DNA of 64,000 bases from Bin5 sp965232575 (GCA_965232575.1 CBDDPZ010000009.1:310001-374000); one strand, 5' to 3'. Positions 34,301-43,825 are shown, counted from the stretch's first letter. Made by a program: numbers and translations. Notes: a model not told the origin generated them from the sequence alone.

Positions 34301-34360
34301 GGGAAGCTCGCGCACACACCGGACCAACGCCTGAGAATGGGCCCGCTGAGCGAGCTTCCC
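34301..34360. repeat. Inverted repeat between convergent genes
   Basis: GGGAAGCTCGC (34301-34311) and GCGAGCTTCCC (34350-34360) are perfectly complementary with a 38-base loop. They lie between the small plus-strand gene and the convergent peroxiredoxin gene and may serve as a shared transcript end. Confidence 0.5.
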
Positions 34361-34371
34361 CCCTTCTTCCC

Positions 34372-34836
34372 TTACGAGACGGCTGCAAGCGCCTCGGTTG
34401 GACTGTCAGCAGGGGCCACGTCGTAGGAAACCCCGATCAGGTCCCCCTTTTCGTCAATTACAAAGTGACTTCGATGGATTCCCATGAATGTGCGACCGTA
34501 CATCGTACGTTCGCCCCAAACGCCGTAGGCTTCGGCAATCGAATGGTCTTCATCCACCAGCAATGTGAATGGTAGGTCGAACTTGGATCGGAACTTCTCG
34601 TGGCTCTCCTGGCCGTCGGGGCTGATGCCGAAAACGACCGCATTTTTTTCTTCAAACTCCGCATGAATATCGCGGAATCCACAGGACTGCGTGGTGCATC
34701 CAGGCGTGTCGTCCTTAGGGTAAAAGTAGAGTACGACTTTCTGTCCTCGATAGTCAGCCAAATTGACCGTGTCACCGCTGTCCGTTTTGGCCTCAAACGT
34801 CGGGGCGGGGGAGCCGGCTGTCAGTTCAGTGCTCAT
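34372..34836 (-). CDS. bcp: Peroxiredoxin of the BCP/PrxQ type
   Basis: The ATG at 34836 with GGAGG just upstream gives a 154-residue protein; a longer frame to 35199 lacks any family match. The active site reads YPKDDTPGCTTQSCGF, with the peroxidatic Cys and a second Cys five residues later, the atypical two-cysteine PrxQ pattern. It reduces hydrogen peroxide and organic peroxides with thioredoxin as donor in the cytoplasm. The middle and end (AYGVWGERTMYGRTFMGIHRSHFVIDEKG) are typical. It is probably monocistronic. Confidence 0.93.
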   Translation of the reverse strand: MSTELTAGSPAPTFEAKTDSGDTVNLADYRGQKVVLYFYPKDDTPGCTTQSCGFRDIHAEFEEKNAVVFGISPDGQESHEKFRSKFDLPFTLLVDEDHSIAEAYGVWGERTMYGRTFMGIHRSHFVIDEKGDLIGVSYDVAPADSPTEALAAVS

Positions 34837-35097
34837 TTTTCCTCCAATTGGTAAGTGCCTAGATATCGCCGTGGCGCCGATTTGCCCATTAGCGCCCGAA
34901 TCGCCCTCTTTCCTCCAGTTGAGGACGGATTTCCCTTGGTGACGGGCTGACTCGTATTCTAACCCATGGGGTGGATTTGCTAAAGACCTGCACCGCCCAA
35001 ATTGCGGTGTAATTGGCTGTTTCAGCTTCTTGAAAGAACTATGATACAGTAAAAGTTCAAGGCCGGACAGAATAGTTCCACAGGAGCAGCAAACACC

Positions 35098-35910
35098 ATG
35101 TCGACGATTCGTAACCGCTTGTGGCAGCAGTACCAGGACGCCGCGCAGTCTGTTTGGGAACTGCCTCCCGCAGGTCAAAGTACAGGGGAATCGGTACAAT
35201 TGCCCCCAGTTTCTCCCCTGGAACAGCAGAGGCGAACGCGTACCGTTCTAATTCATGGCTACAAGGACGAAGCTTCAGTCTTCAACCCTCTTGCCTCGTA
35301 CCTGTCCGAATTGGGACTGGAGCCCCACGCGGTCACGCTTGCGCCCAGCGATTGCAGCGTTCCACTGGAGACTCTCGCTCAACAATTGGCAGATTTCATA
35401 GACAGGAACTTTCTTTCCTATCAGAAGCTCGACTTCGTCGCGTTCAGCCTTGGCGGCATCATAGCACGCTACTATATTCAGCGAATGGGTGGATTGGCCC
35501 GCACCAATCGCCTTTTGACTGTTGCCGCCCCTCATCATGGCACGTTGATGGCGTTCGCAAGCAGTCTTCCCGGCGCCTTACAATTGCGCCCCAATAGCGA
35601 ATTCCTTCACGATCTGAATGCCGACGCTGAAATCCTCTCCAGCATCCCGTTCGTCTCTATCTGGAGTCCCTTCGACCTTATGATTTTGCCGCCATTCAGT
35701 TCCCGCATGCCCGCGGCGAGTAACAAGGCGGTGTGGACGCTCAGGCACCAGGCCTTGATTACCAGCCAGCGCGGCATGCGCACAATTGCAGAGCAACTCC
35801 TGGCCCAAGGGAAAAGTCTCCCCAGCCCTACTTTCCCTGACATGGCAGGTCGCCCTTCTTTATCTCGGCAAACCACTAGCGAAGGCTTTGAACTGCAAAG
35901 GCAAAGTTGA
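35098..35910 (+). CDS. Alpha/beta hydrolase, triacylglycerol lipase/PGAP1-like
   Basis: A 270-residue cytoplasmic alpha/beta hydrolase. The oxyanion segment is VLIHGYKDEASVFNPLASYL near 50-69, the nucleophile elbow reads FVAFSLGGIIARYY near 118-131, and TVAAPHHGT near 141-149 is typical of lipases. The elbow has Ala in place of the first Gly (AFSLG). Candidate acid and base are Asp in SPFDLMILP and His in LRHQALI. It could cleave acyl esters of lipids. It starts 262 bases from the divergent peroxiredoxin gene and converges on trpF. Substrate unknown. Confidence 0.82.
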   Translation: MSTIRNRLWQQYQDAAQSVWELPPAGQSTGESVQLPPVSPLEQQRRTRTVLIHGYKDEASVFNPLASYLSELGLEPHAVTLAPSDCSVPLETLAQQLADFIDRNFLSYQKLDFVAFSLGGIIARYYIQRMGGLARTNRLLTVAAPHHGTLMAFASSLPGALQLRPNSEFLHDLNADAEILSSIPFVSIWSPFDLMILPPFSSRMPAASNKAVWTLRHQALITSQRGMRTIAEQLLAQGKSLPSPTFPDMAGRPSLSRQTTSEGFELQRQS

Positions 35911-35945
35911 CCTTCTGCCCATTCGTCATCCCATGACTACCCTGC

Positions 35946-36617
35946 TCATTGACTGGGCAAACCAGTAAGTTCGTCCACCACCTCACGAAAACTGCGAAGT
36001 AGCTTCTTCACCTTCTCGGGATCCCTTCGCCCCCGCTGCATCTCCACGCCGCTGCAAAGGTCAATTCCATATGGCTGTACCGAACGGACCGCGTCGGCAA
36101 CGTTGTCCGGTCCGATCCCGCCAGCCAGAAATAGAGGAATGTCAATCTTTTCTTTGAGCGCAGCGACCGCGGCCCAATCTCCCACCTTTCCGGTCCCCCC
36201 CAGCCGCTCGAAGCCCTCGCTCACGTCGACCGAATCTACCAGCAGCGCGTCAGCGCCGGCTTCGACGTACGCCTCAGGCGCAGCCTGCCCGTCCACAGAC
36301 GGCAGATGAACGGTCTTCCAAATCTCGCAAGGCAGCGATTCCTTCAACTCTGAAATCAGTGCCGGTTGTTCGCGGCACTGGAGCTGCAATGCGTGGGGGC
36401 GCAGGGCCTTCGCTACTTCCACTGCAAACGCCGCGCTCGGATTACACAGCAGGATGACGTTTCTCAGGCTCGAAGCCTTTGCCACTGCCGCGGCTTCCTC
36501 CAATGTCAGGGTACGTTCCGACCAGTTCCCGCCGACCAGCATGCCGCAGAAGTCGGCCCCACGCGCCAGCCGCGCATCCCCTGCACTTGTCGTCCCACAT
36601 AGTTTGAGCACCGTCAT
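35946..36617 (-). CDS. trpF: Phosphoribosylanthranilate isomerase-like protein
   Basis: A 223-residue TIM-barrel protein. The catalytic Cys7 is in LKLCGTT, the catalytic Asp in LLVDSVD near 126-132, and GGTGKVGDW, LAGGIGPDNV and DLCSGVEMQRGRRDPEKV are all family motifs. The usual QLHG reads QLQC. It isomerises N-(5-phosphoribosyl)anthranilate in tryptophan synthesis. No other trp gene is near. The gene 259 bases upstream encodes a beta-RFAP synthase homologue, which also handles a ribosylated aromatic amine, so a role outside tryptophan synthesis is possible. Confidence 0.82.
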   Translation of the reverse strand: MTVLKLCGTTSAGDARLARGADFCGMLVGGNWSERTLTLEEAAAVAKASSLRNVILLCNPSAAFAVEVAKALRPHALQLQCREQPALISELKESLPCEIWKTVHLPSVDGQAAPEAYVEAGADALLVDSVDVSEGFERLGGTGKVGDWAAVAALKEKIDIPLFLAGGIGPDNVADAVRSVQPYGIDLCSGVEMQRGRRDPEKVKKLLRSFREVVDELTGLPSQ

Positions 36618-36876
36618 CTCTCTCGCTCCGCCTTTCCTGGACTCCTCACGATTCTTCTTACTGCCTTATGCTATAGCCGCATACGTCCGGCATGTCCGCT
36701 GTCCCAATCTTTCTCTCCCCTCTTCCATTCGCCCTTTTCATATGGGGTTATCTCTCAACCCCCTTATTTGACCCTTCCAAGTCTGCCTTGGCCCCGTGCC
36801 TCCTCGCTTGCCGTCGCCTCACTGGTGCAACCATGCCGCGCTTGCCATCCAGCAGTCTTCGAGTATCTCCTGTCCC

Positions 36877-37854
36877 TCACAGTATTTTGAAACCATCGTT
36901 GTCCGCCTTAGTCAGAATGACCTCGCCTCCGCCGTTGGACGCCAACCACCTTTCGGCCTTGTCCCGCAGCGCCGTGAGATCGTCGCCGAAAGCAAACAGA
37001 GTCGGACCCCAGCTGCTCATGCCTACGCCCTCGCCTCCGCTGGAACTCAGGAATTCGGCGCACTCCGCGATAAGAGGACCCTGCGTTTCCGCTTCAAACA
37101 CCTTGAAACCATGCCGCTGGTAGGCCTCCATCGCCGCCCCAAATGTCTTCAGATCCTCTTCAAGAACCGCTGGCAGCATCTGCGTCAGCAGAATTCGGCA
37201 CATCTTCTCCACGTCGCCGGCCGGAACCGGGCAGACTTCCTCGAACAGGTCCCGTTCGCGGTCACCGCTCGCGCCCTCGCCCTGGGGAATGACGATCAGG
37301 ACGTCCCAGGCTGGAAACTCGTAGCGCGCCAAGAGAGGGGGCGGCGGCACTCCGACAGACGCTGATGAGGGCGAGTAACCGGACTTGCTTCCCTCCCCTC
37401 GCCGAAACTGGTGACCTCCATCCAGAATGAATCCGCCGTGCTGGATCGCACCGATGCCGATACCGGAGGTTCCTCCCCGCCCGACCAGCCCTGCAATCTC
37501 TACCGCATCTGGATTCAGACCGTAGAGCGTGCAGACAGCAATTCCCGCGCCCACCAGCGTTTGGGAAGCGCTGCCCAGGCCTGAATGGGGCCTCGTCCTC
37601 TCAGAAATTGCGACCGACGCGCCCGGAAGTTCATAGTGGCCGCAAATAGCTTGAATTGCTCTCTTCAGGCGCACTTCGAAAGCTTGCTCCATCGGGCAGA
37701 ACGCATCGCAATTGCGGCTGCGACGGGCAGAAATGACTGTCCTGGGCTGTTCGAGAGCCAAGCCGATTCCGCCATCGATTCGACCCAGACCACCGTGCAG
37801 GTCAAGGAGGCCGAAATGTAGTCGGGCGGGTGTCTGAATAACAATCTCTTCCAT
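36877..37854 (-). CDS. Beta-ribofuranosylaminobenzene 5'-phosphate synthase homologue (GHMP kinase fold)
   Basis: A 325-residue GHMP-superfamily protein opening VIQTPARLHFGLLDLHG, with HSGLGSASQTLVGAG (91-105) as the glycine-rich loop, GRGGTSGIGIGAIQHGGFILDGGH near 125-148 and GVGMSSWGPTLFAF near the C-terminus. These segments match beta-RFAP synthase, which condenses phosphoribosyl diphosphate with a para-substituted benzoate, the first committed step of tetrahydromethanopterin synthesis. The pterin is known in archaea, methylotrophs and some other bacteria. No other methanopterin gene is visible here. It lies upstream of trpF on the same strand, 259 bases apart. Confidence 0.82.
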   Translation of the reverse strand: MEEIVIQTPARLHFGLLDLHGGLGRIDGGIGLALEQPRTVISARRSRNCDAFCPMEQAFEVRLKRAIQAICGHYELPGASVAISERTRPHSGLGSASQTLVGAGIAVCTLYGLNPDAVEIAGLVGRGGTSGIGIGAIQHGGFILDGGHQFRRGEGSKSGYSPSSASVGVPPPPLLARYEFPAWDVLIVIPQGEGASGDRERDLFEEVCPVPAGDVEKMCRILLTQMLPAVLEEDLKTFGAAMEAYQRHGFKVFEAETQGPLIAECAEFLSSSGGEGVGMSSWGPTLFAFGDDLTALRDKAERWLASNGGGEVILTKADNDGFKIL

Positions 37855-37973
37855 AGTGATGTGGCTTTAGTGACTACCAAAAAACTGATTTTTCAACATC
37901 ATTTAGCTCGAAAGGAAGGCCCGCTTCCAGTGAGACAGGGGCCGGTGCCGCCCCTCGGAGATCTGCACAGCCA

Positions 37974-40943
37974 TCAGATCGTCTCACCCATCTTAATGGC
38001 CTGCGTAACTTGCGAACGCATCAGCGAAAAGGTCAGAAGTGCTGTTGAACAAATGTAAAGGGTCCCCAAAACGAGATAAACCTGGTAGACCCTTGGCCAT
38101 GCGATCTGAGGCGCCAGGGGCAAGAGCGTCGGCATGGGGTCGATGCCGCTCTGCAGATAGGGTATGAATGCGCCGCTCGTCCAGATTCCGATCCCCGTTC
38201 CGACTGTCAACCCAAAAAGGAGTAGAACGACGAGCTCCCATCCCATAAAGGAGACAACCTCTCGCGGCGTGAAACCGAGGGCGCGCAATACGCCCGTCTC
38301 GATCGCCCGTTCGCGAAATGACGATATGGTGAATAGGATAAAGCCCAGTATCGTCAACAGTGTGCAGGCAACGAAACCGATTGATAGCAGCCCAACGACA
38401 CCCTGAAACTCCGGTCGACGCAGAGCCTGAAAAACCCAGGGACCCGGCGCTTCCCAGCCCAGTATGCGAAAACCTTTTTCACGCAACTCCTGTTCGATCA
38501 GGATATAGTCCGGGTTTGGATCGGTTCGCAGCCAGACATCGAAAGGGTACTGTCCACCCGCGCGCTCGAACACGTAGTCCAGGTTGCCAACGATGACCGG
38601 TCCCTGCTCTGGTTCCCAGGATGGAAACCTGTCGAAGCTGCCGACGATCCGGAAATCGATAGGCGCCTCCAGCCACGTCAAGTTCTTTCGTTGCTCGGGG
38701 ATCGACACGACAACCCGTAGATCGTCTCCCTCTTTCAGGACCATCCGCTGCAAGAAACGATTCGGAACCAGCACGCCGTTTGGCGCCAGAGCCAGGGCGT
38801 TCATCAGCGCCCCCAGGCTGCTGCGCGCAAAATCACTTCGCCAAAAGACGACTTCGGGAAAGTCGGTCCGGTCAATCCCAATAAACTGTCCCTCTTGTTT
38901 CCACTGACCGACTTCGGCGAGAGCCTTGTATCTCCCCACCCTGGCAACCGCCTGCACGCCCGGAGCGCTGCTGTGTTCAGCGACCGGTAGAAAGGACCAC
39001 GACGTGTATCCTTCAGCCGATGCTGACTCCTGTCGCACGGTTTCAGAATCATCGCCTTCAATGTCGCCTGAGTCCGAGAGCCCCAGCGGATCGATCTCAA
39101 TACTTTCGCCAACCTCCGTCAAGCGCATGTCTGCGCCAAAGCGATATCGAATCTCGGCTGCGATCTGTTTGCTCATCGTCTGTGCCAGCGAAGCCGTGAA
39201 CACCGCCAGGCTCAACGTCACAATAAGAAGCAGAAGTGGAATCCGATAGTTTCCTGTAGACCGCGCGAGCCGCTGCACCGCGAGCAGCAGTCCCAGCCCT
39301 TCCAGCTGTCTGGAAAACCAGGATATCGCCAGCATAAGAGGTGTAAGGGCGCGCACACCCAATAGCGCGAACCCAATAAGCCAGAGAACAGGTGTGACAA
39401 AAAGCAGAGGATCGAGCACGGGCCCGATGGCGTCCGGGTCGTCCGCTCCCAACGATACAAGGCCGCCCTGGCTGTGCAGCCTGAACAAGCCGTAGCCGGC
39501 TGCCAACAAGACAATCAGGTCAAGCCCGAGCCCGTGCCGCCACTTCCAGCGTCCGCGGGCTCTCTCACGCCGGTAAGACGCCAGCGTGTAGCGTGCCGCG
39601 TCCAGTGTGGGCGCCAGGATGAACAGCAGTGCCAGCGCGACCGTCACTATGGCGATGCGCTCCACCGAAGGGGTGATCGTCATAGGGGATGCCGACACAC
39701 CGCCGAATTCCAGGAATCCCTGTGTCCTGTCGATGATCTGGGCTATTCTACTGCCGACCGGCACGCCGCCGGCCCAGGCAACGCCGCCCAATACCAGCCC
39801 TTCAATCACGACCATGATCGCAATCTGGCTCGCCGACGCGCCGCGACTCCGCAATAGTGAAATCTCGGCCCGCCGCCTCTCCACGTAGACACCGGCAACG
39901 AGCCAAAGATAAGCTGTGATCGATCCGAATATCGGCAGCGCAGTCACAAATAACGACTGCGTCATAGCCTGTGCAGCCCGCTGATACCTTTTCAATCCAG
40001 AGCTGCTGGGAGCAACTATCAAAGATGTGCCGGAAAGCAATGCGCCAGCCCTCCGATCGACCCGCCGCAGCCTCTCCAGAAATGCGCTGGCCTCCCTGAC
40101 TTCAAACGATTCGCCGTCCAGTACCATGTACCAGGCCCCGACTGCAATCTCCCCGCTTATGGCAGATCCAATCTGCCTGGCAAAGGCCTCCTCAGTCACC
40201 AGCAGCTGATTCCTTATGAGGGCGAACGGGTTGTAAAACCAGTACTCGTCGTGCCTGTCTGTCATCTGCCAGACGCCCACCACCTGGAATGGAACCTGGC
40301 TTGGCGGCTCTTCCGAGTCAGCGCTCTCCTTCGAAAAGGCGATAAATGTTTCGCCGACCTGCCAGCCCATCTTTTGGACCAGGTTAATGTTTATGATTAC
40401 CTCGACCGGCGCGGACCGACTCGAAAACAGACCTCCGCCGGTAGGAAATCGGCCTTCCAGAAGCGTGATCTTCTGCTCTAGGCCGCTCTGAAAGGCGAAG
40501 CTGAGATCGGCGGCGGGAGAGTGCGCGATCGCATTTGTCTCGGAGTTCTGGGGAAAAATGGAGAAGGGTACCGTCTGAAAAAATCGAACATCGACAACGC
40601 GGGGCAGCCCCAAACTGCCCGCTGCCTGTTTCGTCAGAAAGGTGTCTACTGACCGTACGTCATCCCATTCGGCGTATCCATGTTTTGCTCCAAGAAAGTG
40701 AAACATGAACGCGAAGGGAGGGTAGTTCTTCGTCTTTTCGTGTAACTCTTTCCGCAGCAGGCGGACATAGACAGCGTTGCTGTAGGTAGGAATGCTGGTA
40801 GTGAATGCGACAGCCGCCATCAGCCCCACCGAGATCGCGGCCGCCAGCCAGGCTTCGACTTTCAAACGCTTGGCGGCGAGCAAGATGGGACTGAGCGCCG
40901 GGCCAATTCGCTTGGAAAACTGTGCCCACATTCCCCTGAACAT
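37974..40943 (-). CDS. FtsX-like ABC permease (MacB/LolC-type)
   Basis: A large protein of 989 residues with an N-terminal helix, a long extracytoplasmic domain (about 60-330), a first FtsX core of three helices (about 335-440), a second set of helices, another extracytoplasmic domain (about 610-840) and a C-terminal FtsX core (about 850-980). RRAEISLLRSRGASASQI and ERAIETGVLRALGFTPREV are the cytoplasmic coupling segments of the two cores. Such proteins work in lipoprotein or lipid handling, or as mechanotransmitters, with a MacB/LolD-type ATPase. None is adjacent. It lies 21 bases after the sugar-importer ATPase. Confidence 0.88.
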   Translation of the reverse strand: MFRGMWAQFSKRIGPALSPILLAAKRLKVEAWLAAAISVGLMAAVAFTTSIPTYSNAVYVRLLRKELHEKTKNYPPFAFMFHFLGAKHGYAEWDDVRSVDTFLTKQAAGSLGLPRVVDVRFFQTVPFSIFPQNSETNAIAHSPAADLSFAFQSGLEQKITLLEGRFPTGGGLFSSRSAPVEVIININLVQKMGWQVGETFIAFSKESADSEEPPSQVPFQVVGVWQMTDRHDEYWFYNPFALIRNQLLVTEEAFARQIGSAISGEIAVGAWYMVLDGESFEVREASAFLERLRRVDRRAGALLSGTSLIVAPSSSGLKRYQRAAQAMTQSLFVTALPIFGSITAYLWLVAGVYVERRRAEISLLRSRGASASQIAIMVVIEGLVLGGVAWAGGVPVGSRIAQIIDRTQGFLEFGGVSASPMTITPSVERIAIVTVALALLFILAPTLDAARYTLASYRRERARGRWKWRHGLGLDLIVLLAAGYGLFRLHSQGGLVSLGADDPDAIGPVLDPLLFVTPVLWLIGFALLGVRALTPLMLAISWFSRQLEGLGLLLAVQRLARSTGNYRIPLLLLIVTLSLAVFTASLAQTMSKQIAAEIRYRFGADMRLTEVGESIEIDPLGLSDSGDIEGDDSETVRQESASAEGYTSWSFLPVAEHSSAPGVQAVARVGRYKALAEVGQWKQEGQFIGIDRTDFPEVVFWRSDFARSSLGALMNALALAPNGVLVPNRFLQRMVLKEGDDLRVVVSIPEQRKNLTWLEAPIDFRIVGSFDRFPSWEPEQGPVIVGNLDYVFERAGGQYPFDVWLRTDPNPDYILIEQELREKGFRILGWEAPGPWVFQALRRPEFQGVVGLLSIGFVACTLLTILGFILFTISSFRERAIETGVLRALGFTPREVVSFMGWELVVLLLFGLTVGTGIGIWTSGAFIPYLQSGIDPMPTLLPLAPQIAWPRVYQVYLVLGTLYICSTALLTFSLMRSQVTQAIKMGETI

Positions 40944-40964
40944 TGCCGCCTCAACACTGACTTC

Positions 40965-41714
40965 CTATGGTGAGCGTCTACCCATAATCATGGCGACGAC
41001 TTCGGCCTCCGTCGCCTCATCTCTGGAACGTGTGCCCAATAGATCACCGTGAAACATGACTGAAATGTAGTCGGCAATTTCGAAGACCTGTTGGATATTG
41101 TGGCTGATAAGAATTATCGTCTTTCCCTGCTCACGCAACGTGTCGATGAGTTGCAGCACTTCCTGCGTCTGTTCAACACCGAGTGCAGCCGTAGGCTCAT
41201 CCATGATTATGATTTCACCACCGCGAATCAGCGCGCGCCCGACGGCCACAGCCTGGCGCTGGCCACCAGACAGGTTGCGGACCATTTCGCGTACATTGGG
41301 TATGCGGGCGTGAATGTCGTCGAGCACCTTATGGGCTTGCTGCAGCATGCCCTTGTGGTCCAGAAAGATTTGCCCCGGCCCGCGGGTCAGTTCACTGCCC
41401 AAAAACATATTCATTACTACGTCCCGATTTTCTACCAGGGCCAGATCCTGGTAGACCGCGGCGATTCCAAGGCCGAATGCGCCGGCGGGCCCACCTATCC
41501 GGGTCTCCTGGCCGCGTACGCGAAATCCCCCTCCGTTCGGTTGCAGCGCTCCGCTGATCAGCTTAATCAAGGTGGATTTACCGGCCCCGTTGTCACCGAC
41601 CAGAGCGTTCACGCGCCCCTCGTAGACCTTCCAGCTGACCGACCGCACCGCGTGCACTGCGCCAAACGATTTATCCAGGTCAATTGTTTCCAGAATCACT
41701 CCGTTGCTCGCCAT
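40965..41714 (-). CDS. Single-domain sugar ABC transporter ATPase
   Basis: A 249-residue protein with one nucleotide-binding domain of the carbohydrate uptake type 2 family. Walker A is GDNGAGKSTLIK, the signature region LSGGQRQAVAVGRALI, and Walker B IIIMDEPTAALGVEQ. Most RbsA/XylG ATPases are two domains in one chain; here it is one, as in FrcA-type systems, and would work as a homodimer with the two permeases. It is the fourth gene of the operon, 36 bases after the second permease. Confidence 0.92.
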   Translation of the reverse strand: MASNGVILETIDLDKSFGAVHAVRSVSWKVYEGRVNALVGDNGAGKSTLIKLISGALQPNGGGFRVRGQETRIGGPAGAFGLGIAAVYQDLALVENRDVVMNMFLGSELTRGPGQIFLDHKGMLQQAHKVLDDIHARIPNVREMVRNLSGGQRQAVAVGRALIRGGEIIIMDEPTAALGVEQTQEVLQLIDTLREQGKTIILISHNIQQVFEIADYISVMFHGDLLGTRSRDEATEAEVVAMIMGRRSP

Positions 41715-41750
41715 GCGCTACTCCGTATTCGATGCCTGTGCATGCCGGAC

Positions 41751-42746
41751 TTAGGTCATGCGCGCCCGCAGCACGCTGAGGATAACGGCAAAGACCAGTG
41801 CGAAGCCGCGGACGATCAATATGATTCCCGTGGCGACGTCCATCAACTGCAGCCCATTGCCCAGAATCGTCAGGAAAAGTACCGCTACCAGATTACGCTC
41901 AATTCGGCCGACGCCGCCGAAGAGACTGAATCCTCCCAGCAGCACAGCCGTCAGCGCAGTGACAAAATCGACGCTGCCCGCAATCGCCAGTCCAAACATG
42001 GCCGACTGCTTCGCTCTTGCCGTCACCAGGACAGCTGTCAAAGCCGCAGTCAGGGCGGACACCACCAGCGCGACTCGGATCACCCTGTCTACCGGCACAC
42101 CGCTCAGCAGCGCGGCGCGATAATCTGCGCCGGTGGCGTAAATGTGCGCGCCTAACTTTGTCTGTGTAAGCATGATCCAGCCGGCGATATAGCACATGAA
42201 CATGATCCAGACCGACGAGGGGATGCCAAACAAACGGATGAAGACTGCTTCCTGCAGCCCCTCACGGGCAATCGTTATCGTCTGTCCCCCGCTGAGAAAC
42301 AATGCTATCGCCAGCATAACGCCTTGCGTTGCCAGCGTCGCCACGAAAGCGACGATTCTTCCATTGACGACGATCAGGCCGTTAAATAGTCCGGCGGCTA
42401 TGCCGGCCCCAAGCGCGCATATCACTGTCAAGGGGAGTGAGAACCCCACTTCCTCAAAAAGGAGCGCCGTTGTTACTGTTGCGATCGCCAGGACACCCTG
42501 GGTGGAGGTGTCGATCTGTCCTGCAAGAATCGCCACCGTGTAGCCGGCAGTAACGATTCCGGCCAGCGAAGCACTGATCAGAATATTCACTAAGTTGCGG
42601 GGCGTAAAAAAGTACGGGGCCAAAAAGACGAAAATAACGAACAAGAGGACCGTTACGACGTAGATGCCGTTATCCATCAGGAACAGAAGCTGCTCCCTCC
42701 TTCGTCCCTTTATCGACAGTTCTCCTTGCGTCAATCGCCCTAACAC
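41751..42746 (-). CDS. Sugar ABC transporter permease (RbsC-like), second copy
   Basis: A 331-residue permease starting at GTG 42746, preceded by AAGGG. The BPD_transp_2 core has NGLIVVNGRIVAFVATLATQGVML and the C-terminal ALTAVLLGGFSLFGGVGRIERNLVAVL, which is typical of ribose/xylose permeases. It is similar to but distinct from the upstream permease gene, from which it is separated by 11 bases, so the transporter probably uses a heterodimeric pore. Sugar specificity is not readable. Confidence 0.92.
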   Translation of the reverse strand: MLGRLTQGELSIKGRRREQLLFLMDNGIYVVTVLLFVIFVFLAPYFFTPRNLVNILISASLAGIVTAGYTVAILAGQIDTSTQGVLAIATVTTALLFEEVGFSLPLTVICALGAGIAAGLFNGLIVVNGRIVAFVATLATQGVMLAIALFLSGGQTITIAREGLQEAVFIRLFGIPSSVWIMFMCYIAGWIMLTQTKLGAHIYATGADYRAALLSGVPVDRVIRVALVVSALTAALTAVLVTARAKQSAMFGLAIAGSVDFVTALTAVLLGGFSLFGGVGRIERNLVAVLFLTILGNGLQLMDVATGIILIVRGFALVFAVILSVLRARMT

Positions 42747-42757
42747 GTAACCGACCC

Positions 42758-43783
42758 TTATCGCGTTGCCAGTCGTTGGCGGATGCTGTCAAGCAAGATA
42801 GCGAAAACAAAGGCAAGCCCGTTGATCAGCTGTCGCACCGGAGCGGAAACGTTAAGTATGCCCAGACCTATCGTAAGCGTGGACAGGAAGAGAAGCCCAA
42901 TCAACGTGCGCTCAATTTTGCCACTGCCGCCGGAAAGCGCGACGCCCGCAAACAGCGCCGCCGTCAGCGACTGTCCCAGACCTTCCACACCGGGTTGCGC
43001 GGCCAGCTGCCGCCCTGCGATCAGGATACCGGCCATTCCGGTAATCACTGCATTCGTCACCAAAACGATCCGCGCGATGCGGACGGCATTGATGCCGTTC
43101 AGAGCCGCCGCCGCGGGATTCCCGCCCAGTGCGTAGATGTGAGCGCCGAACCGGGTCTGATTCAGTACGACCCAGCCAATCGCATAGGCAATGAACATCA
43201 TGGGAATGACAAAAGGGACGCCAATGACTTCAAAGTTCGCAATGTCGCGCAGTGGCGGCCGCACCAGCCGGATCATGCCCGGTTGCTTGGTCAGATTGAT
43301 TATAAGGAAGCCGATGCCTCCGCTGACGACTCCGACGGCCAGTGTGGATACGAACGAAGGAATGCCCTGCTGGATCAGATAGCTGCTCAGGAGGCCGACT
43401 GCGATCGTCAGTACTACGGTTAGAGCAAGCGCAACGCCGAGCGGCCACTCCAACAACTGGAAGACCGCGGCAAACATCAGCGATGCCATACCCCCAACCT
43501 GGGCGGTGGAAAGATCGATCTGACCCGAGATCAGCGTAATCGTATAAGAAGCCAGTACAATCCCTGCCGGGCCGCTCAGACGCAGAATCGCCTCGAGCGT
43601 TCTTGACCTGATAAAGAGGTCAGGGGCGGTGACGGCGAAAAGAATAAGCTCCAGTACGAACGCAATGAAAAGCCCATTGTCCAGCAGAAACTGAACGATA
43701 CGTTTTCGGCGCTCCCGGCCGTCGCGTCCGGCCGCCCGTGAACCGGCTCGCCCTGTCGGCACATCCGATGCCATATCCGCCAA
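42758..43783 (-). CDS. Sugar ABC transporter permease (RbsC-like), first copy
   Basis: A 341-residue permease. The start TTG at 43783 has AAAGG at about 6 bases; an ATG at 43774 is the alternative. A basic N-terminal tail (RAAGRDGRERRKRIVQFLLDNG) precedes eight or more helices. The core shows ISGQIDLSTAQVGGMASL and ALFAGVALSGGSGKIERTLIGLL, the family pattern. It follows the binding-protein gene by 97 bases, a gap that holds an 11-bp hairpin. Confidence 0.92.
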   Translation of the reverse strand: MADMASDVPTGRAGSRAAGRDGRERRKRIVQFLLDNGLFIAFVLELILFAVTAPDLFIRSRTLEAILRLSGPAGIVLASYTITLISGQIDLSTAQVGGMASLMFAAVFQLLEWPLGVALALTVVLTIAVGLLSSYLIQQGIPSFVSTLAVGVVSGGIGFLIINLTKQPGMIRLVRPPLRDIANFEVIGVPFVIPMMFIAYAIGWVVLNQTRFGAHIYALGGNPAAAALNGINAVRIARIVLVTNAVITGMAGILIAGRQLAAQPGVEGLGQSLTAALFAGVALSGGSGKIERTLIGLLFLSTLTIGLGILNVSAPVRQLINGLAFVFAILLDSIRQRLATR

Positions 43784-43825
43784 CCAACACCTTTCTCAAG
43801 GAAAAGGAATCTGTTCCAATGCAGA

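Noticed and set aside
34837..35199. A longer N-terminus for the peroxiredoxin
   Set aside because: The extra 121 residues have no signal or family similarity, and a GGAGG directly precedes the internal ATG at 34836.
36692..37123. Plus-strand open frame across the trpF/beta-RFAP gap
   Set aside because: It overlaps the 3' end of the beta-RFAP synthase homologue in antisense and is Ser/Pro/Leu-rich without any domain.
41091..42155. A 354-codon plus-strand open frame across the sugar ATPase and permease genes
   Set aside because: It crosses two genes with strong family matches and shows no domain of its own.
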